Assembly: GCF_000247815.1 (NCBI RefSeq)
Contig: NC_021700.1
Coordinates: forward strand, 21,096,746 to 21,160,745
From: Ficedula albicollis
Taxonomy: Eukaryota; Chordata; Aves; Passeriformes; Muscicapidae
Direction: 5' to 3'
Length of the DNA: 64,000 bases
Shown: positions 1-26,268 of the stretch, piece after piece
Position numbering within the stretch: the first letter of the stretch is position 1
Layout: every line of letters starts with the position of its first letter
Notes under the pieces: model-generated
Seen by the model: only the letters and a program-made list of their open reading frames with translations
Databases searched by the model: none
What the model was told of the DNA's origin: nothing
Made by a program: the position numbers and the translations under genes

Positions 1-648
1 CATCCATCCCTTTCCGAATTTCTGTACATTATATCCAGGTAAAAATGGCCCTACCTCCAAAAACAGCATGAACTTAACCAAAACAAAGATATACATATAT
101 TGTTGAATAATAAGGAAAACACAAGCAAAATCAAGCTGAGACTTCACATGTAACCACAAGACTGTATTGCACAACTCTGGACACCCTATGCAAGGTCACT
201 GCTTTTGTAATCAAGTTTCTCAAGCCACAGAGGAATGATCAAAATTTCAGTCCAAAGTTACCAAAACATATTACTTCTCTCTTCTCTTTTTGAAGGAGAT
301 TCAAGGTTCATTGTTTTGAAGGCTATAAATGTCATACTCTTAACAAGCAACATACCTCTTGGCAGCCCTTCACTATCCTGATTACCAGCTGAGAGTCAAC
401 ACACCCTATAAGAATTTGTTCATCAGTTCAGCAGAATTACTCAGGACCCAGTGAGCATCTGGCATTCAGGAATGTAGTTGTTTTTGTGGCAGGCAAATTT
501 ACAGACACAATTTTTGCAACTGCTACTTTTTGTGATCATTTTCAATTCACTCATCTGCTAAATACAGCATGGCCAATTAAAAAAAGGTTATCCAAAGTGG
601 TATAGAGTTCTGCTCACCACTGCAAGTCACTGAAAGACTCATTGCTTC
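1..648. other. Intergenic, nothing recognised
   Basis: AT-rich unique-looking sequence downstream of ADAMTS18. I see no coding, RNA or repeat signature on either strand. Confidence 0.6.
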
Positions 649-1608
<960 letters not shown>

Positions 1609-2760
1609 TTCTACATGCATGATATATAAAGCATTTGAGGTGTTTGCCAAAGGGATTAAACTGACCAAGGGTCTCCCTATCTCTGCAGGCTCTGCAAGGG
1701 CTCTTTATTGTCCACCTTGACGACTGAGCTTCTGCAAAGGATGTCTCTGAGCTCAAGGTGTTTCTGCAAGTTTCTTGCACTCCATCTACCTTCAAAAGCT
1801 GTGTCTTCTCCTCTGTAGGGGTACCTCTGTCTGGGACCCGTGGTCTTGACCTATTCACCTAACTCTTGACCCCAAAATCCCCTTGCAGAGATTTCTTCAG
1901 CTCCTTACACACCCCCCAGCTCCATCTCATGGCGTCACTCTTTCTTCCTACTCCCTGGCCATTCCACAGCTTTCCCAAAACCAGCAGCCCCAGCATAGCT
2001 CCCCCAAAACCACTGCCACTGGCCTTCCACCTTCCGGCTCAAGCCATCCTGTTCCCATGCAGAGTGCTCTTCCTCCCTTTGGAGCTGTGGCAGCTGTTTA
2101 CTGTGGCAGCCCCTTCACCTGTCCAGCTGAGGAGGGGCTGTGGTGAGCTGGAGGCTGTGCAGAGGCTGCTGCTCAGCCTGCCCCAAGCTCTGCCCCCCAG
2201 ACTCAGGGCTCCCTGAAGCAGAGCCATGAACATGTCCAGCTCTCGGCTGCCCCTTGGGTGCCAGCTGCTCACAGAGGAGCCCAGCCACAGCTCAGAGCTC
2301 AGCAGCTCTCCACACCAACATGACTGACCAGGGTTTGCTGGCTGACTTGCCAGAACTGCACATTCCAGCATTCCAGCACCCATCCTGGCTGCAGCTCTGA
2401 GCAGCCACAAGCCACAGCTGAGCCTGCTGCCATAGACCAGGAGCTGGCTGCTGGCCAAATCTGAAAGATCCTCTGGAGCCCTGTCTGCAGCATGAAAGCC
2501 AGGTGGCAGAAAGGCCACATTCCACAGGAACCAATTTTATGTAGTGCTGGTCCAAGGCACCTGTGATACCTGATGCCACATTCATCCACTGAGTCTTTCA
2601 TGAGCATCTGTTCCCACTGCAGATGAGCAGGCAGCAAGCCTGAGGTGCCAGAAATCTGTTTTGCTGTTAATGGGGGAAAAAGGCTACATGGCAGTTTTGC
2701 AGCTAGAGGAAAAAGGGAATGAAGGGACACATCCACAGCCTGGAGACGAAGGCGTCAGAC
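1609..2760. repeat. GC-rich unclassified block, possibly repeat-derived
   Basis: Base composition shifts sharply from AT-rich flank to GC-rich, CT/AG-biased sequence, strongest at 1860-2500. Open frames on both strands reach 159 codons but are low in complexity (Ser, Leu, Pro, Ala rich) and match no family I know. The texture resembles the decayed retroelement or LTR sequence common in bird genomes. I could not name the element, find its ends or see target-site duplications. A processed fragment of an unknown transcript is the alternative. Confidence 0.35.
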
Positions 2761-5700
2761 CCATCATTCCTAGTCTTTCATTAAAATTTGTGATCAGCAT
2801 GACTGCAAGAAGTGGGAAAAGACCAGCATAGCAAATCTGGGGGGGATGCTTTACAGAAAGGTGTTTGTCTTAGCACTTGAGACCTTTTCTAGATGGATTA
2901 GGATAACAGAGTTTAAAAACCCCAAATTCTACGTGGAAATAGAATTCAGGTCATTTGTCTTCAGCTTTACAAACATTTTACAGTGCATTGAGCAACCTGT
3001 GCTGAGCCAGCTTCTTAAACCTCACTGAAAATCAAAATGGAATATTCTTACTTAATATTTTCTTCTTGAAGCTACTATAAAATGCAGTTTAACTTTTTTC
3101 CTCTTTTAATTAAATAGGCTGTTCTGCATTTTATTTCACAAGAACTCTAGCAAGATATAGATAATTGATATGTGTAATTATAGCCATCGTATCTTCCCTG
3201 CTCTCTAGAAAATTAGCTACAAGCCCTATCCTTGACAAAATGCTGTTGAAGAATAATACATCTGAAGTCAAATGTTATTGCTAATTAACTGGATGGTTTC
3301 AACAATGTAACCATATCTTAGGTAAATAAACTTCTAAGGAGACTTTGAGGCAGAAAGGCCAAATGAAATGTTTGAGATTCCTTTTTGCTGCAGAAGGTCT
3401 TGTTTTGATAATGCATTTCAATACAAAGGCTACATGTGAAAGAGAATCTGAGACTAAAAGAGAGGCTTGGTTCCTTCTGCTTGCATTTGCCCCTAACTCA
3501 GTATTTTTCGTAATAGGATAAAAAATACCTTGAGGTACTCTAACCTATAATTACTGCAGAAGAAAAAAATTTAAATATTATTTTTACTTGGACTACTATT
3601 TGAAAAATAATTAATGCATTTCTAATTTTTTTTCTTGAAATTCTTATATTTTATATTTGGTTTTACACTTCAATAGATAATTCACAAAACCAGCCTAAAA
3701 TGATCACTTTTAACAAATAACTGTGTTAAATTACAGATGTGAAAACTCAAAAACATTCACATTAAAGTATCTGATCAAAGACAGCAGATCAGATGTACTG
3801 CTGTATATGAGATGCACAGATGTGTTAAAGCAGTAAGAAAGAGGAGAAACAGCCACCAGAGGGGTGGAGATGAGGGAGGGAAGAGACATCCTGTACCAGA
3901 GTATGGATTCTGAGGAGTGGAGTCTGAGGAATGAAAGAGAATGTCCTGGAAATGGACTGTAAACTTTTCAACTACACAAGATGTAAGAAGGCAATGACTC
4001 CAATAAGCACACTCCACTTCTGTAAATTTATTTGCTTAATAAAACATAGTTAACTTCAGGACAAATGTGACAATAATAACTTAAAATTAATTCTCAACTG
4101 AAGTTTGTCTTCTGAAATCCCTACAGTGGGTCTGGGTCTTTTCACAGAGATACAATTGGAAGAAATTCCCACATGACCAGGACTGTTACCTCACAGTTAA
4201 TTTGAAGATTAAATGTGACTCAAAAACATTACTCAGCATTGCTTCTAAGGAGAGGTAGATTCTAGACAGAAGACTGATCTTCATCGCAACAGATAAATCA
4301 TATTGCAAGATGGGTTTTTCAAACAATGTGAGCAATATAATTTTGTTGTGTTATAAACACTGCAAGAGTGTGCACATTTGTAGACTTTGATGTCAAGGTG
4401 GGGTTGGGGAGAAGAATAAACAAATATACTTGTTTTGATGCAGATGAAGAAATCCAGTTTCCAAAATCCACAGCTTATTCCTTATCAGCCGGGCCAAATC
4501 TGATCTCTCTGTGTGGTCATACCAAGTGAAGCCTGCAGCATTCACTGGCTGAGTCTTCACTTCTAGCTTCCAAAACACTTCCTTTTCTATCTCAAGCTGT
4601 GATCTGATAAATTTATTTCAAACAGAATTACTAAAGTTTAGTACTAAAGTACTAAATTATTTACTGATCTTGATAGATCTTCTCTGAGAAGGCCTTCTTC
4701 TTTGTAGAAATTTAATCTTCCAATTCTTAATGCAGAAATACATACACCCTTTCCAGGACAGACTTCAATAATCTTCTGACTGGCAGCTATATGACCTCTG
4801 AACATAAACTGTGTCCTGTAGGCTGTCCAGCTTAATGAAAATGTTGGTCCTGTGCAGAAACAGAACAAAATAAATGACATGTGGTTCTTAGGTGGTATGC
4901 CAGTTTAAGGGATGCACTATCCTTAAATGTACACCACCCCACTGAGGGGTGCCGTATCCTTAAATGTACACCACCCCACATTTCGAGTGGCTCATTTTCC
5001 TGGACATGAATTTCCACTTTAGCTGGACCAAATACCCTTGGGAAATTACTAATTCACTAGTTCTGTAATGAACCTTGTTCTGTGGCTGACTGAGCCCTTA
5101 TAAATCTGTTTGGGATTTCATTCTGATTACTGCAAGGAAATGCTCTTATACCATTCTGTCTAGAATGAAGATTGGAGTGACCACACAGAAGCAGTCATCC
5201 ATCCTTTCCACCTAGTTGTTTGTGGTAAAGGGAAAACAGCCAGATAGGGTGTCACTTCTTGCAGAACGACAGCCTCAGCTTAGTAATGGCTTTCTGCAAG
5301 ACTCTTGGATTGATGACTGACTGCCTCCAGGTGCGGCTCACAGGACTCATCCAAAGTCCATTGCACTAAACCTCTGCAGAAGAGGATACAGAGGAGTTCC
5401 GGGTCTTAGATTGAGTAACAATAAAAAAATAATAAAAAAAATCAGGAGAATAACCAAAGCTTGTTCAGAATTCTACAGAGGATATGTAGAAATGCTTCTT
5501 GTACATCAGAGAGCTTCAGATAGAACAGTGAGTATACTCAAGAAGGAGCAGTTTTTGGGTATAGAAAGGGAAGTCAGGGAAAGGAAACCCAGTATCTCAG
5601 GTAAAAATGGTGTTCATTTACTCAAGAAATAAACTGAAAAGTCTAACAGAGAATTATAATAGGATTGGCCCCAGAATGAAATTCTGGTGAAAAAATGCAT

Positions 5701-7648
5701 TTTAAAAAGACTGGAGGGAATTTTTTTTGTGTCAAGAGTTCTGCAGTCATCATGGGTTATGTCAGGTTTAAAGTAGCAGGAGAAAAGGAGGGAGAAACTG
5801 TTTCAGTGTTCTGGGTCTGTCATTATAATACAAAACACAACCACTCCAGTGGGAAACAACAACACTACAAACTGAACAATAATGGGAAATCTATCGCATT
5901 ATAACTTACAGTGTGAATGTATGGGAGGAAAGTCAACAGCTTTACAATGACAGAAAAAACTGTCACTAAACATGTTATTTACTAAGACTACTCCATCTTT
6001 AACCTCTGATCTGAAGGGCAATAAAATTTTGTGATCAAGCACAGATAGAAATATCCATATTTTTTTAAAAAGCAATTGGTTTCTGAATCCTTATTTGTAA
6101 ATAGAATAACAAAGAATAACCAAAATTTATAAATAACCAAAATTAATAAATACCTCATCAACACATTTAAGGTTCTCTGTACTTTCTTTAACATCTTATT
6201 CACAAGAGTAGAGTGTTTATGTTTATTAAACCAGAAACTAGATTTTAATTCAGAAATAAGAAATATTTCATAGGACTTGATCAGAGATTTCCATAGCAAG
6301 TTATTTATACTGTGCTACGTAAGAAAGGAAGCACCTCTCAGCAAGTTACCCAAGCATCAAGTCTACTGAAATTACTATCTTCTTTATATTTAAAAAGACC
6401 ATGGCTTCAGATAAACTTCAGATAAAACCTTAAAAGCTCAATGCAAGAAGGACATTTTATTGTTATTATTGACTGGCTGTAAACGAAATAACTCCAAGAA
6501 GTACAGAATATTTTTGCTGCCATTAATTTCATTCTTGATCTACATTACTGCTTAAGCTAAAATATTACTTAATAATGTACATGATCATATTTTTGATTTT
6601 TCCTTTTTGTTATTTCCTTATTTGCTTTTATATGACAAATATTGCTGCTGCCCAGGACAGGACTCTCGCATAACATAGATGTTACTTCAAAGAAGACACC
6701 TTATATATATTTTGATGCATCAGATGAAGCAAACATTAAGCATACAGAATTCTGGTAACTGTAAGTCAGGGAAGAGACAACTGTACCATGGGTATCAATC
6801 TTAAAAGCTGCACTTTTATTTTACTAAATTATCTATGTTAAAAACAAATCTGTGCCTGGCGTGGAATTTCACTGCATCAAGTGTTACAATATTTTTGTTT
6901 TTATTACAAGCAGGAGCATGAATGTAGAACAAGTGTTAAGAAACATGACAATAAATTAGAATATAATTTACAAAAGCAAAAATAATAATAATAAAGTAAC
7001 AGTGTACCACATTAATACTGAGTATAAAATAATAAGCAACTAATCACAATAATACAAAGGTAATTTCAGTCTGTATTATTAAGGATATCTATGTGACATT
7101 CACTCCTTTATAAAGTTCCTAACGAAATGGACTATTTTGGATGTATACACCTTGAAGGATTAATCTTAGATTTTTATTTGTTTTGATCTTTATCAGCTGA
7201 TAGTATTGCTCAGCGGAAGTACTGGCACCAGGTTTCTGCATCTTGTATTGTACTATTTGATTCTAGGTCTTCATATTTATAGCCTGCACAAAGACTCCTT
7301 TTGTCACTATTTAGGAATATAGAACTATTTAGCTTAGATTATATAGATGGCTACAGTGTAGCAGCAGCAATGAACTGTGCTGTTGAAACCAATCATTTTT
7401 ATTTGAATTAGGTTTCATAGTTCAGTCTTAGTCTGTAGTGTTGCTTAGTTTGTAAATCCATGTACATTCTGTGTTTTGTTCCCTTTAACAATACAATTCA
7501 ACATTGCTCCAGGCAGTTCTTTAAATTCCAGCCTCAGTGCTGTTATATTGCAGAGTAAACAAAAGAATCCCCGGTGTTCTAGCACCAGTAAGAGAGCAAA
7601 ATGTGTCTTTGGAAACATTCCTTACAATTTTCATGTCCTAAGTGAGGT
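2761..7648. other. Intergenic, one short tandem duplication, otherwise nothing recognised
   Basis: AT-rich DNA with only short shadow open frames. The one structure I see is a pair of 25-bp direct repeats at 4919-4979. No gene, RNA or transposon signature was found. Confidence 0.55.
4919..4979. repeat. Short tandem duplication, 36-bp period
   Basis: The segment starting TATCCTTAAATGTACACC at 4919 recurs at 4955, so two copies of about 25 bp lie 36 bp apart. It is a local duplication with no further significance seen. Confidence 0.85.
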
Positions 7649-8504
<856 letters not shown>

Positions 8505-8506
<2 letters not shown>

Positions 8507-10516
8507 TTTCTTTTCAATACAGAGAAAACCCTTTTTCCAATAGCTGAAATGACACATTAGCTGATAAACAAAATCATGCCCTGGAGAAAACAGGACCTTG
8601 ATACAAAGAAACCCCTAACTTCGGGAATGTTGTAACCACCCCTTACCCTTTCATCATACTTCTGATCTAACCAGGGCATGTTAGCACCAAGGTGTTCTAT
8701 CAAAAGGATGTAGGAAGTCAATTCACTTAACAGACAAGGACTACATACTGCCCTTAATCTCTATGTGCAACTCCCAAAAATTGGGATGTTTTTGATCTAC
8801 TGGTGTCAGTTTTAACAGGAGTTGTTTACATGGTGATGAGAGCAACAGATAACAAGCATATGTGAATACATGCAAGCCAAGTGAAAATTAATTCCACTGG
8901 TCACAAGCGTACAGAAGTGGAAATACTGGCAAGAGGTAGCAGATGACGGGAATTTGATGGTAGTGAGTATAGACATGGGGCTACAAAACCCCTTGACAGA
9001 TTGTCAATATACTGGGGGGATTTCATAGTATGAGTCCTCTTAACAGTATCTATTGTTCCATGTTAATTCACATTAGTAAGTAGTGTGCAACATATTTGGT
9101 TTGCTATCGGTAGAATACATTGGTACACTTCAATCTCATATTTTGAAATTTTTTTTTCACTGAAAATATTACCTTTTTTTAAAAAGTGCTATTTGAGTTA
9201 GAATTTGTAACACATTATTGTTTACATAATTTTAACTGCTTTACAACAAAGGAGTCATAGTTGGACAAAATCACATTCATGAAGTACCTGTTGCAAAAAG
9301 AAAATGTTCAAGTACAATATATTATTATAAAGAAATACCTACTTTCTTCATCTCCTTGTTGAATCTGTTACTGAAAAGTGAAGGGGAAGAGGAGCATGAA
9401 AATTATCTTTTTAATGTTATATTCCTGATTGTGACTTGCCTAAGAAGGTAAATTTCACTTTTAAAACTGCAAAGTACTTGGTGAATAATAAAAATAGAGT
9501 AATATGAATAAGTGGAGAATGGCATCTGGCTTCTAATTTAGAGGCACGACTTTGTTCCAGTCTCTGTTGAAATCTTCCCCTTGGCTTAAATATGGTCCAG
9601 CTTTACTTAGATACCTGGCCATTAGGTGAAGGGGGCCAGAATTCACTACAGCCAGTGTGCCTTTTCCAGTGTGCCTTTTTTCCTGACAGCCCAACTAGCC
9701 TCTTGGCTCAAGCACACTTTTGACTCCTCATTTGAACAGAATCTAGATACTTCCATGAGTCACTTATTCTTTGGTTGCAATCTTTGCCACTCAGATGCAG
9801 TCTCCTGAACAGAACATTCACATATTCTTTCTCATAAACAATACCTTTGCTATGGTACCAAAGGAGGGAACATCTGGAATCCATTTTAACTTTCAGCTTT
9901 GCAAAGGATTGTTGCTATTACACAACAGGCTTATCTTTTGCATTCAAATTCCTCAGTTTTGGAGAATCAAAGCTAACACGTAAACCAGATCTAGAAGCCC
10001 ACAAAATTGTTTCTTCTTTGTGGCTGGTGTTGTAAACAAAAGTGAGCTAGAGTCAAAGTGTAAGTCCTAAAAAACTTTTATGGTAGTAGTGAAGGAACTG
10101 GCAATCCAGTCTTCACCACTGCTGGAGTCTGCCTCCCCCATGACACTGAAATATGTTCCTTTCAGTGGAAATCTCTCACTTGTACAATGGTAAGATGGCT
10201 ATAAACCTGCAATGAAGATTTCATTTTGTTTCATAGCACACTTGTATTTCATGCACCACTGCAATAACTGTTGCACCTCTTAAAACTAAGTCCCTCGTGG
10301 TTTTTCTATTTAGTATAGCTTTATATATGGCTCACAGCAGTGTTCAGGAAATATGGATTACTCCAAAGGGAAATAGGTGGAATGAAGAAAAAATACTTCT
10401 TTTTCTAAAAAATTTCTGCTCCTTAAATAACATTTCCAAGCTCATTTTATAATTTAAATTGTGGTGCTGTGTCAAGAGATAAAATAGTTAAGATTTTTAA
10501 GCTACGACTTAATGTT
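8505..10516. other. Intergenic or distal 3' UTR, nothing recognised
   Basis: AT-rich sequence without coding signal. It might include distal ADAMTS18 3' UTR if longer transcripts are made. A 14-bp direct repeat (CCAGTGTGCCTTTT) lies near 9653-9681. Confidence 0.5.
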
Positions 10517-10522
10517 TTTATT
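10517..10522 (-). promoter_or_regulatory. Candidate poly(A) signal AATAAA
   Basis: This is the first canonical AATAAA on the minus strand after the ADAMTS18 stop, about 434 nt away. The downstream sequence is not obviously GU-rich, so use is uncertain. Confidence 0.3.
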
Positions 10523-10630
10523 TTGATTCTTCTTTACTTCCATAGTAGATCAACTCATAAGAACTACATTTTAAACAGTTTTAAATAGAAATGGATTCAG
10601 TGTCATTGCTAAGTCCATAATAAAAGTTAT

Positions 10631-10636
10631 TTTAAT
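10631..10636 (-). promoter_or_regulatory. Candidate poly(A) signal ATTAAA
   Basis: This is the commonest natural variant of the poly(A) hexamer, about 320 nt past the ADAMTS18 stop on the coding strand. Evidence is the hexamer alone. Confidence 0.25.
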
Positions 10637-10955
10637 GGTCCAAGGATGTAAACAGACTATTGAATTTAGTCAAAAGAACACAAATGTTCCACAGTAAGCT
10701 ATTCTATATGTGTTGTGTGAATCTTTCAAATTTGGGATCCCCTCATACTGTGTCCAGCACTTTGGATTAATAAATCCCACTTCACAGAAGTTAAAATAAT
10801 ATTGAAATCCTGTCAGCTGGGGCTGACCAGTGGTTATGTTTTCCACAGGGTAATGCATTTGCAAGGACGTCAATCTCATTTCGCTGTGTGGCTCTCTTCG
10901 ATGGACACTCTTCCACAATGATAATAACAAGGCACATTCTTCTGCTTCCTGTGGG

Positions 10956-18871
<7,916 letters not shown>

Positions 18872-19102
18872 TTTATCACTCTTGTGCTATTCTGACAGCA
18901 AGCAGACAATAAAACAGCAACTTGAAAAGAAGTGGGCCTGATGATCACCATTTTTCCACCACTGGAAAGGTGGAAACCATTGGCACCATTGTGCCTCTCT
19001 CTTTCCTTTTTGCTACTGACCATGTTGTACACAGTAGCCCAGCTGCAGAATGAGGAAGAGACAATGGTGCGGTGTACATTTATTTTATTTTATTCAATTT
19101 AT

Positions 19103-19744
19103 TGTTGTAATGGTTTGTTCCTATGTACCACTATGTTTTCCCCAGTTGGTTTGTCCCCAAGTTGTATCCACCCCTGAAACTACCTTGTTTGGCATTCCCC
19201 GCCCCTTGTCCATCATTGTAACCCTGTCCCTTTTTCCAGTTCTTTCCTTGCCCATTATTGTAACCCCGCCTCTTTTTCCAGCACTTTCCTTCTCAGTCTT
19301 ACCCTGGGCCAATCCCTAGTTGTTCCACCCCTTTGGAAATCCCCTATTACTCCATGTCCCATTGGCCCCTGTGACCCTTTCTCCTCCCCCTGCTCCCTCA
19401 TTGTTTGTAACCCTGTAAGAACCTGCCCTCCACTCCTCCCCTAAGGACCCTTCATTGGTCAATTGTTTGTACCCACCCCCTGATCTGCCCGCATAATTAA
19501 TCCTGAGCACAGCAGTGTGCAGGGCTCTCTTTGTCTGCGAGTCCTTCAGTTGTGATAAATGCTTTGGAACCTCAGATGCTGAGAGCCTCCCTTGCTTTCT
19601 GTACCCAACCCTAGACTGAAGAGCTACTAGCTCTAGAGGTTCTGCCTTCAGGAAATCTTATCCTGGGGCAGTTCCCCACACCTGGCATGGCACCGGTGTG
19701 CCCCTGAAGAGCTAGCCTGGGCTCCAGTGGACCGTGTCACAACA
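19103..19744 (+). mobile_element. Solo-LTR-like element of an endogenous retrovirus
   Basis: About 640 bp bounded by TGTTGT at 19103 and ACAACA at 19744, matching inverted termini of the TG...CA type. The inside is C-rich and repetitive, then changes to a promoter-like part near 19490-19510 and an R/U5-like part with GATAAATGC near 19555. No internal retroviral genes follow on either side, so a solo LTR is the best reading. I found no target-site duplication, so the ends and the orientation are provisional. The ERV class was not assigned. Confidence 0.55.
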
Positions 19745-22499
19745 AGTGCTAACAAAACTCAAGTCCCTTCTAACATGAGATATTGTAAGCACAGTTTTAG
19801 AATCTTCTATTGGCATGTTAATCTTTATGTCATAAGCATATCTGCAGTATTTGGATCAGAATCAGTTACTGACAGCACAAGCTAATAGATGCAGATTACA
19901 TGCTAGCCTGTTCAAGATTGGAACTTCCTTTAATATGTAGAGACAAAACATTATTTGGGAAACAATATTATGTACAACGGGAGCAGTATTCAAGAGGTCA
20001 CATGCCGAAGAGCTTTCCACACATTGAAAACTGCTCAGTGTATCACTGAGGGGAAGAACCCCACCCCTAAGATTATTTTTAAAAACAGAAAAAACAAAAC
20101 AAACACAAACACAAGAAACAAAACAACAACAACAAGAAAAGTTGAGTAAAATCGTAATTGTTTCATGCCTAATCCTGGAGCATCTCTTGAGTAATTTATA
20201 GAAATTTTAAAGCAGTTCCAAAGTATTGTGACTTGAATATGTAAAGCTTTATATCCATATCTACGTATGCATCAGAATAACAAGAAAATCTCCAGAGGAA
20301 GGCACCTAAGCTAGTCCATGTGGAATGAACAGGATTATTCCAAATATTATTTCCTCTTGGATTTAGGATCTTAAGCTGGGCTGCAAAATACGACTCTTGA
20401 GTTTTGATTTTATAATCCAGAATGCAAAATGGATATATAATCATTTTCCTTAAAATGTAACCTTTTTTTTTCCTACCCTAGTCAAGCTTTTTCTACCAAG
20501 GTACAGCCTCTTCATCTATAGTAGTTTGGTGTTCAGAATTTTGATGCAGAGTAAACAGTTTCAAATGTTCTGATACTGAAGGGACTTCAACACCAAATCT
20601 TGTGCACACTGCCTACTAGAAAACTAGATGAAGGAGGCAAGTAAGAGAAGATCTCTGGAAAAACAAATAAAACTAATGATAAACAGCGATCAAAACCGGA
20701 TGGGAGTTAATATGTGAGGTCTTCAATGTCATGATCATGACTGATGAGTTGGGGTCCAAATTCCAAGAAGTGTTACGAGTATTTTTCCCACATGTATTTC
20801 ATGCAAAACATACAGCTTTTTAAGTAGGAAGTAGAACTGTGTGCCCCTTCCCAGCTGAGTGTCTAGAAATCACATCAATCTGTCAAAACAAGCATAAAAG
20901 TGACAATGTTGAATGGACTTTGTCAAAAGGCAAAAGTCAATTTGGTTTCATAACCTTTAGAGTGTGGTAGCAAACAAGTGGGACTCTGAGGACCAAACTT
21001 CGAGTTTAGGAGCATCTTTCTTCTAGTACTGCTTGAAGACACAATCTTTAATCCATGTCTAAGATGCCATCTGAGATGCCATCTGCCTTCTTCCAGCTAC
21101 CAGTACCAGAGAAAAAAACAACATTCCTATACTCTCTTTCATGGTGTTACAGCAAAAAATGTGCTAAGATGGACTACACTAAATTCTGGAAATGGAAATG
21201 AAATAAGGAAGTAGGTTGTCTTCAATAATACCAAATCACTAAAAATAAAAAACATGCATAAAATTTAACAAAAAGATTGTACATTTCCAAAGAAATTGAA
21301 AATAAAATATGCAGAGCAACCAAATGCGGAAAAATCATCTTCCATTGCTACATGCTTCTAGAATTTCTGACTCCCACTCTGGAAGTCATGAAGCTGAATT
21401 ACATATGCTTGTCTGCTAAGGCTAAGAAATCCTTAGAACATTTTTTATAATTGTCCTGAAAAATATAAAAGGGGTAATTTAGAGTGGGTAGATGAGTCAA
21501 AGCTTAATTATAGCAAAGGGTGAAAAACCTTACGGCATTACCTAGGAATGACTACATTCCAGTGGGAAAGATATCCTTAGCTTTCAGTTCAATTTGATGA
21601 AACCTTGTTTAGATTCTCCTAAGGACTTCATCTAACCAGTATGTTAACAAAATGTTTTTGTTTCTCTGACCAAAAAGATACATAATTCCTTGTTAATAAT
21701 CACTGAAAATTAAAAAAATGTGTAATTATATTGATTGTCAACAAGTGCATAAGTAGATAAAACAATTCTCTAATTGTTTTATGTGTATTATGCATTGTTT
21801 TAAGTATGAAAAGAAAACTTCTTAACTTGCATTCCGGAAAAAATTAGCAAGGTTTGCCATTGGTTTCAATGGGAGGAGTATTCAATTTTTCATTTTTTAA
21901 GTTCACTCCTGTTTCCTTCTCATGCTTCTGTCAGAAATTCATATAAACACACATACAAAAATGTTTACATTTTACTACTATAGGGACTTCTATGTATAAT
22001 ACAGCAAAAAAACCCACCAACTTTTCTCACTACATGAAAAAGGTATCATCAGTCAAGACAGTCTGCCAAGCTACACAAATAAAATTCATTCCAGAAAGAA
22101 GCCTGGCACTTTTTCACAGTCCTGATTAATTATCACAACCTGAAGTTTAGTGGAGTTTGATTCTTTATATTAGAATGTCTTTGCTCAAAATCATTACATG
22201 GTCTTGCCGCATAAAAGCCTGGATATGCTAACATAGTGTAAAATTACTTTAGGTAACCAGAATGTGATATCTGTGGCACAGAAGGAGCTAATTTAGGGCA
22301 TAGCAACACAGTGTAGATTGTGGGCATTTTCATAAGAGGCAGGAAACAAGACAACTAGGCACAGGTGAAACCTCCTCTGTAAAATTTTCCTAACTAATCC
22401 TTTACTTAGCAAGCCCTGACAGAAAATGTACTAATATTCAATGGTCAAAGGTCCTGCCTCCGCTATTACCAGTGAGCTAACAGAGTGAAATTTCCTTAC
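19745..22499. other. Rest of ADAMTS18 intron k-l
   Basis: Ordinary AT-rich intron. An A-rich low-complexity stretch (AAACAAACAC and AAC repeats) lies at about 20080-20145. No gene is seen. Confidence 0.75.
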
Positions 22500-22704
22500 C
22501 TCTGACCAGTCCAGAGCAACCCACTGTGGGGGGCAGGACTGATTGTTGCAGGGCTCTTTTTCCATGGGCCGGTGTGTTAAACAGTTGGCAGCATCCAGTG
22601 TCTCCTCCTCGGAGGGCCCAATCTTCCTGATGCAGAGAACTGTCCGCGAACGCATTCCTCCATCACAGGTCTTACTGCACTCCGACCAATCCCCTATAAA
22701 CCAT
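22500..22704 (-). CDS. ADAMTS18: ADAMTS18 exon k: TSP1 repeat 3 and start of repeat 4
   Basis: This 205-nt exon starts with the last base of a split glutamate codon and then encodes 68 residues. TSP1-3 opens [18 protein letters not shown] at about residue 399. After [12 protein letters not shown], repeat 4 opens WVALDWSE and the exon ends in phase 0. NQS is a glycosylation sequon. CSKTCD differs from the strict O-fucose consensus at its last position. The acceptor is CACCCAG (AG at 22705-22706) and the donor is GTAAGG at 22494-22499. Confidence 0.95.

Positions 22705-26268
<3,564 letters not shown>

Larger units (their letters stand above)
10517..10955 (-). other. ADAMTS18: ADAMTS18 3' UTR, candidate extent
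   Basis: Sequence just after the stop codon on the minus strand has no splice or coding signal and is best read as 3' UTR. Two hexamers could serve as poly(A) signals: ATTAAA at 10631-10636, about 320 nt after the stop, and AATAAA at 10517-10522, about 434 nt after it. No clear GU-rich element follows the second. The UTR could run further, since the human one is longer. Confidence 0.4.

Noticed and set aside
1866..2736. Overlapping frames of 87 to 159 codons on both strands
   Set aside because: The GC-rich, Ser/Leu/Pro-rich composition gives open frames in several phases at once. No family match and no splice structure.
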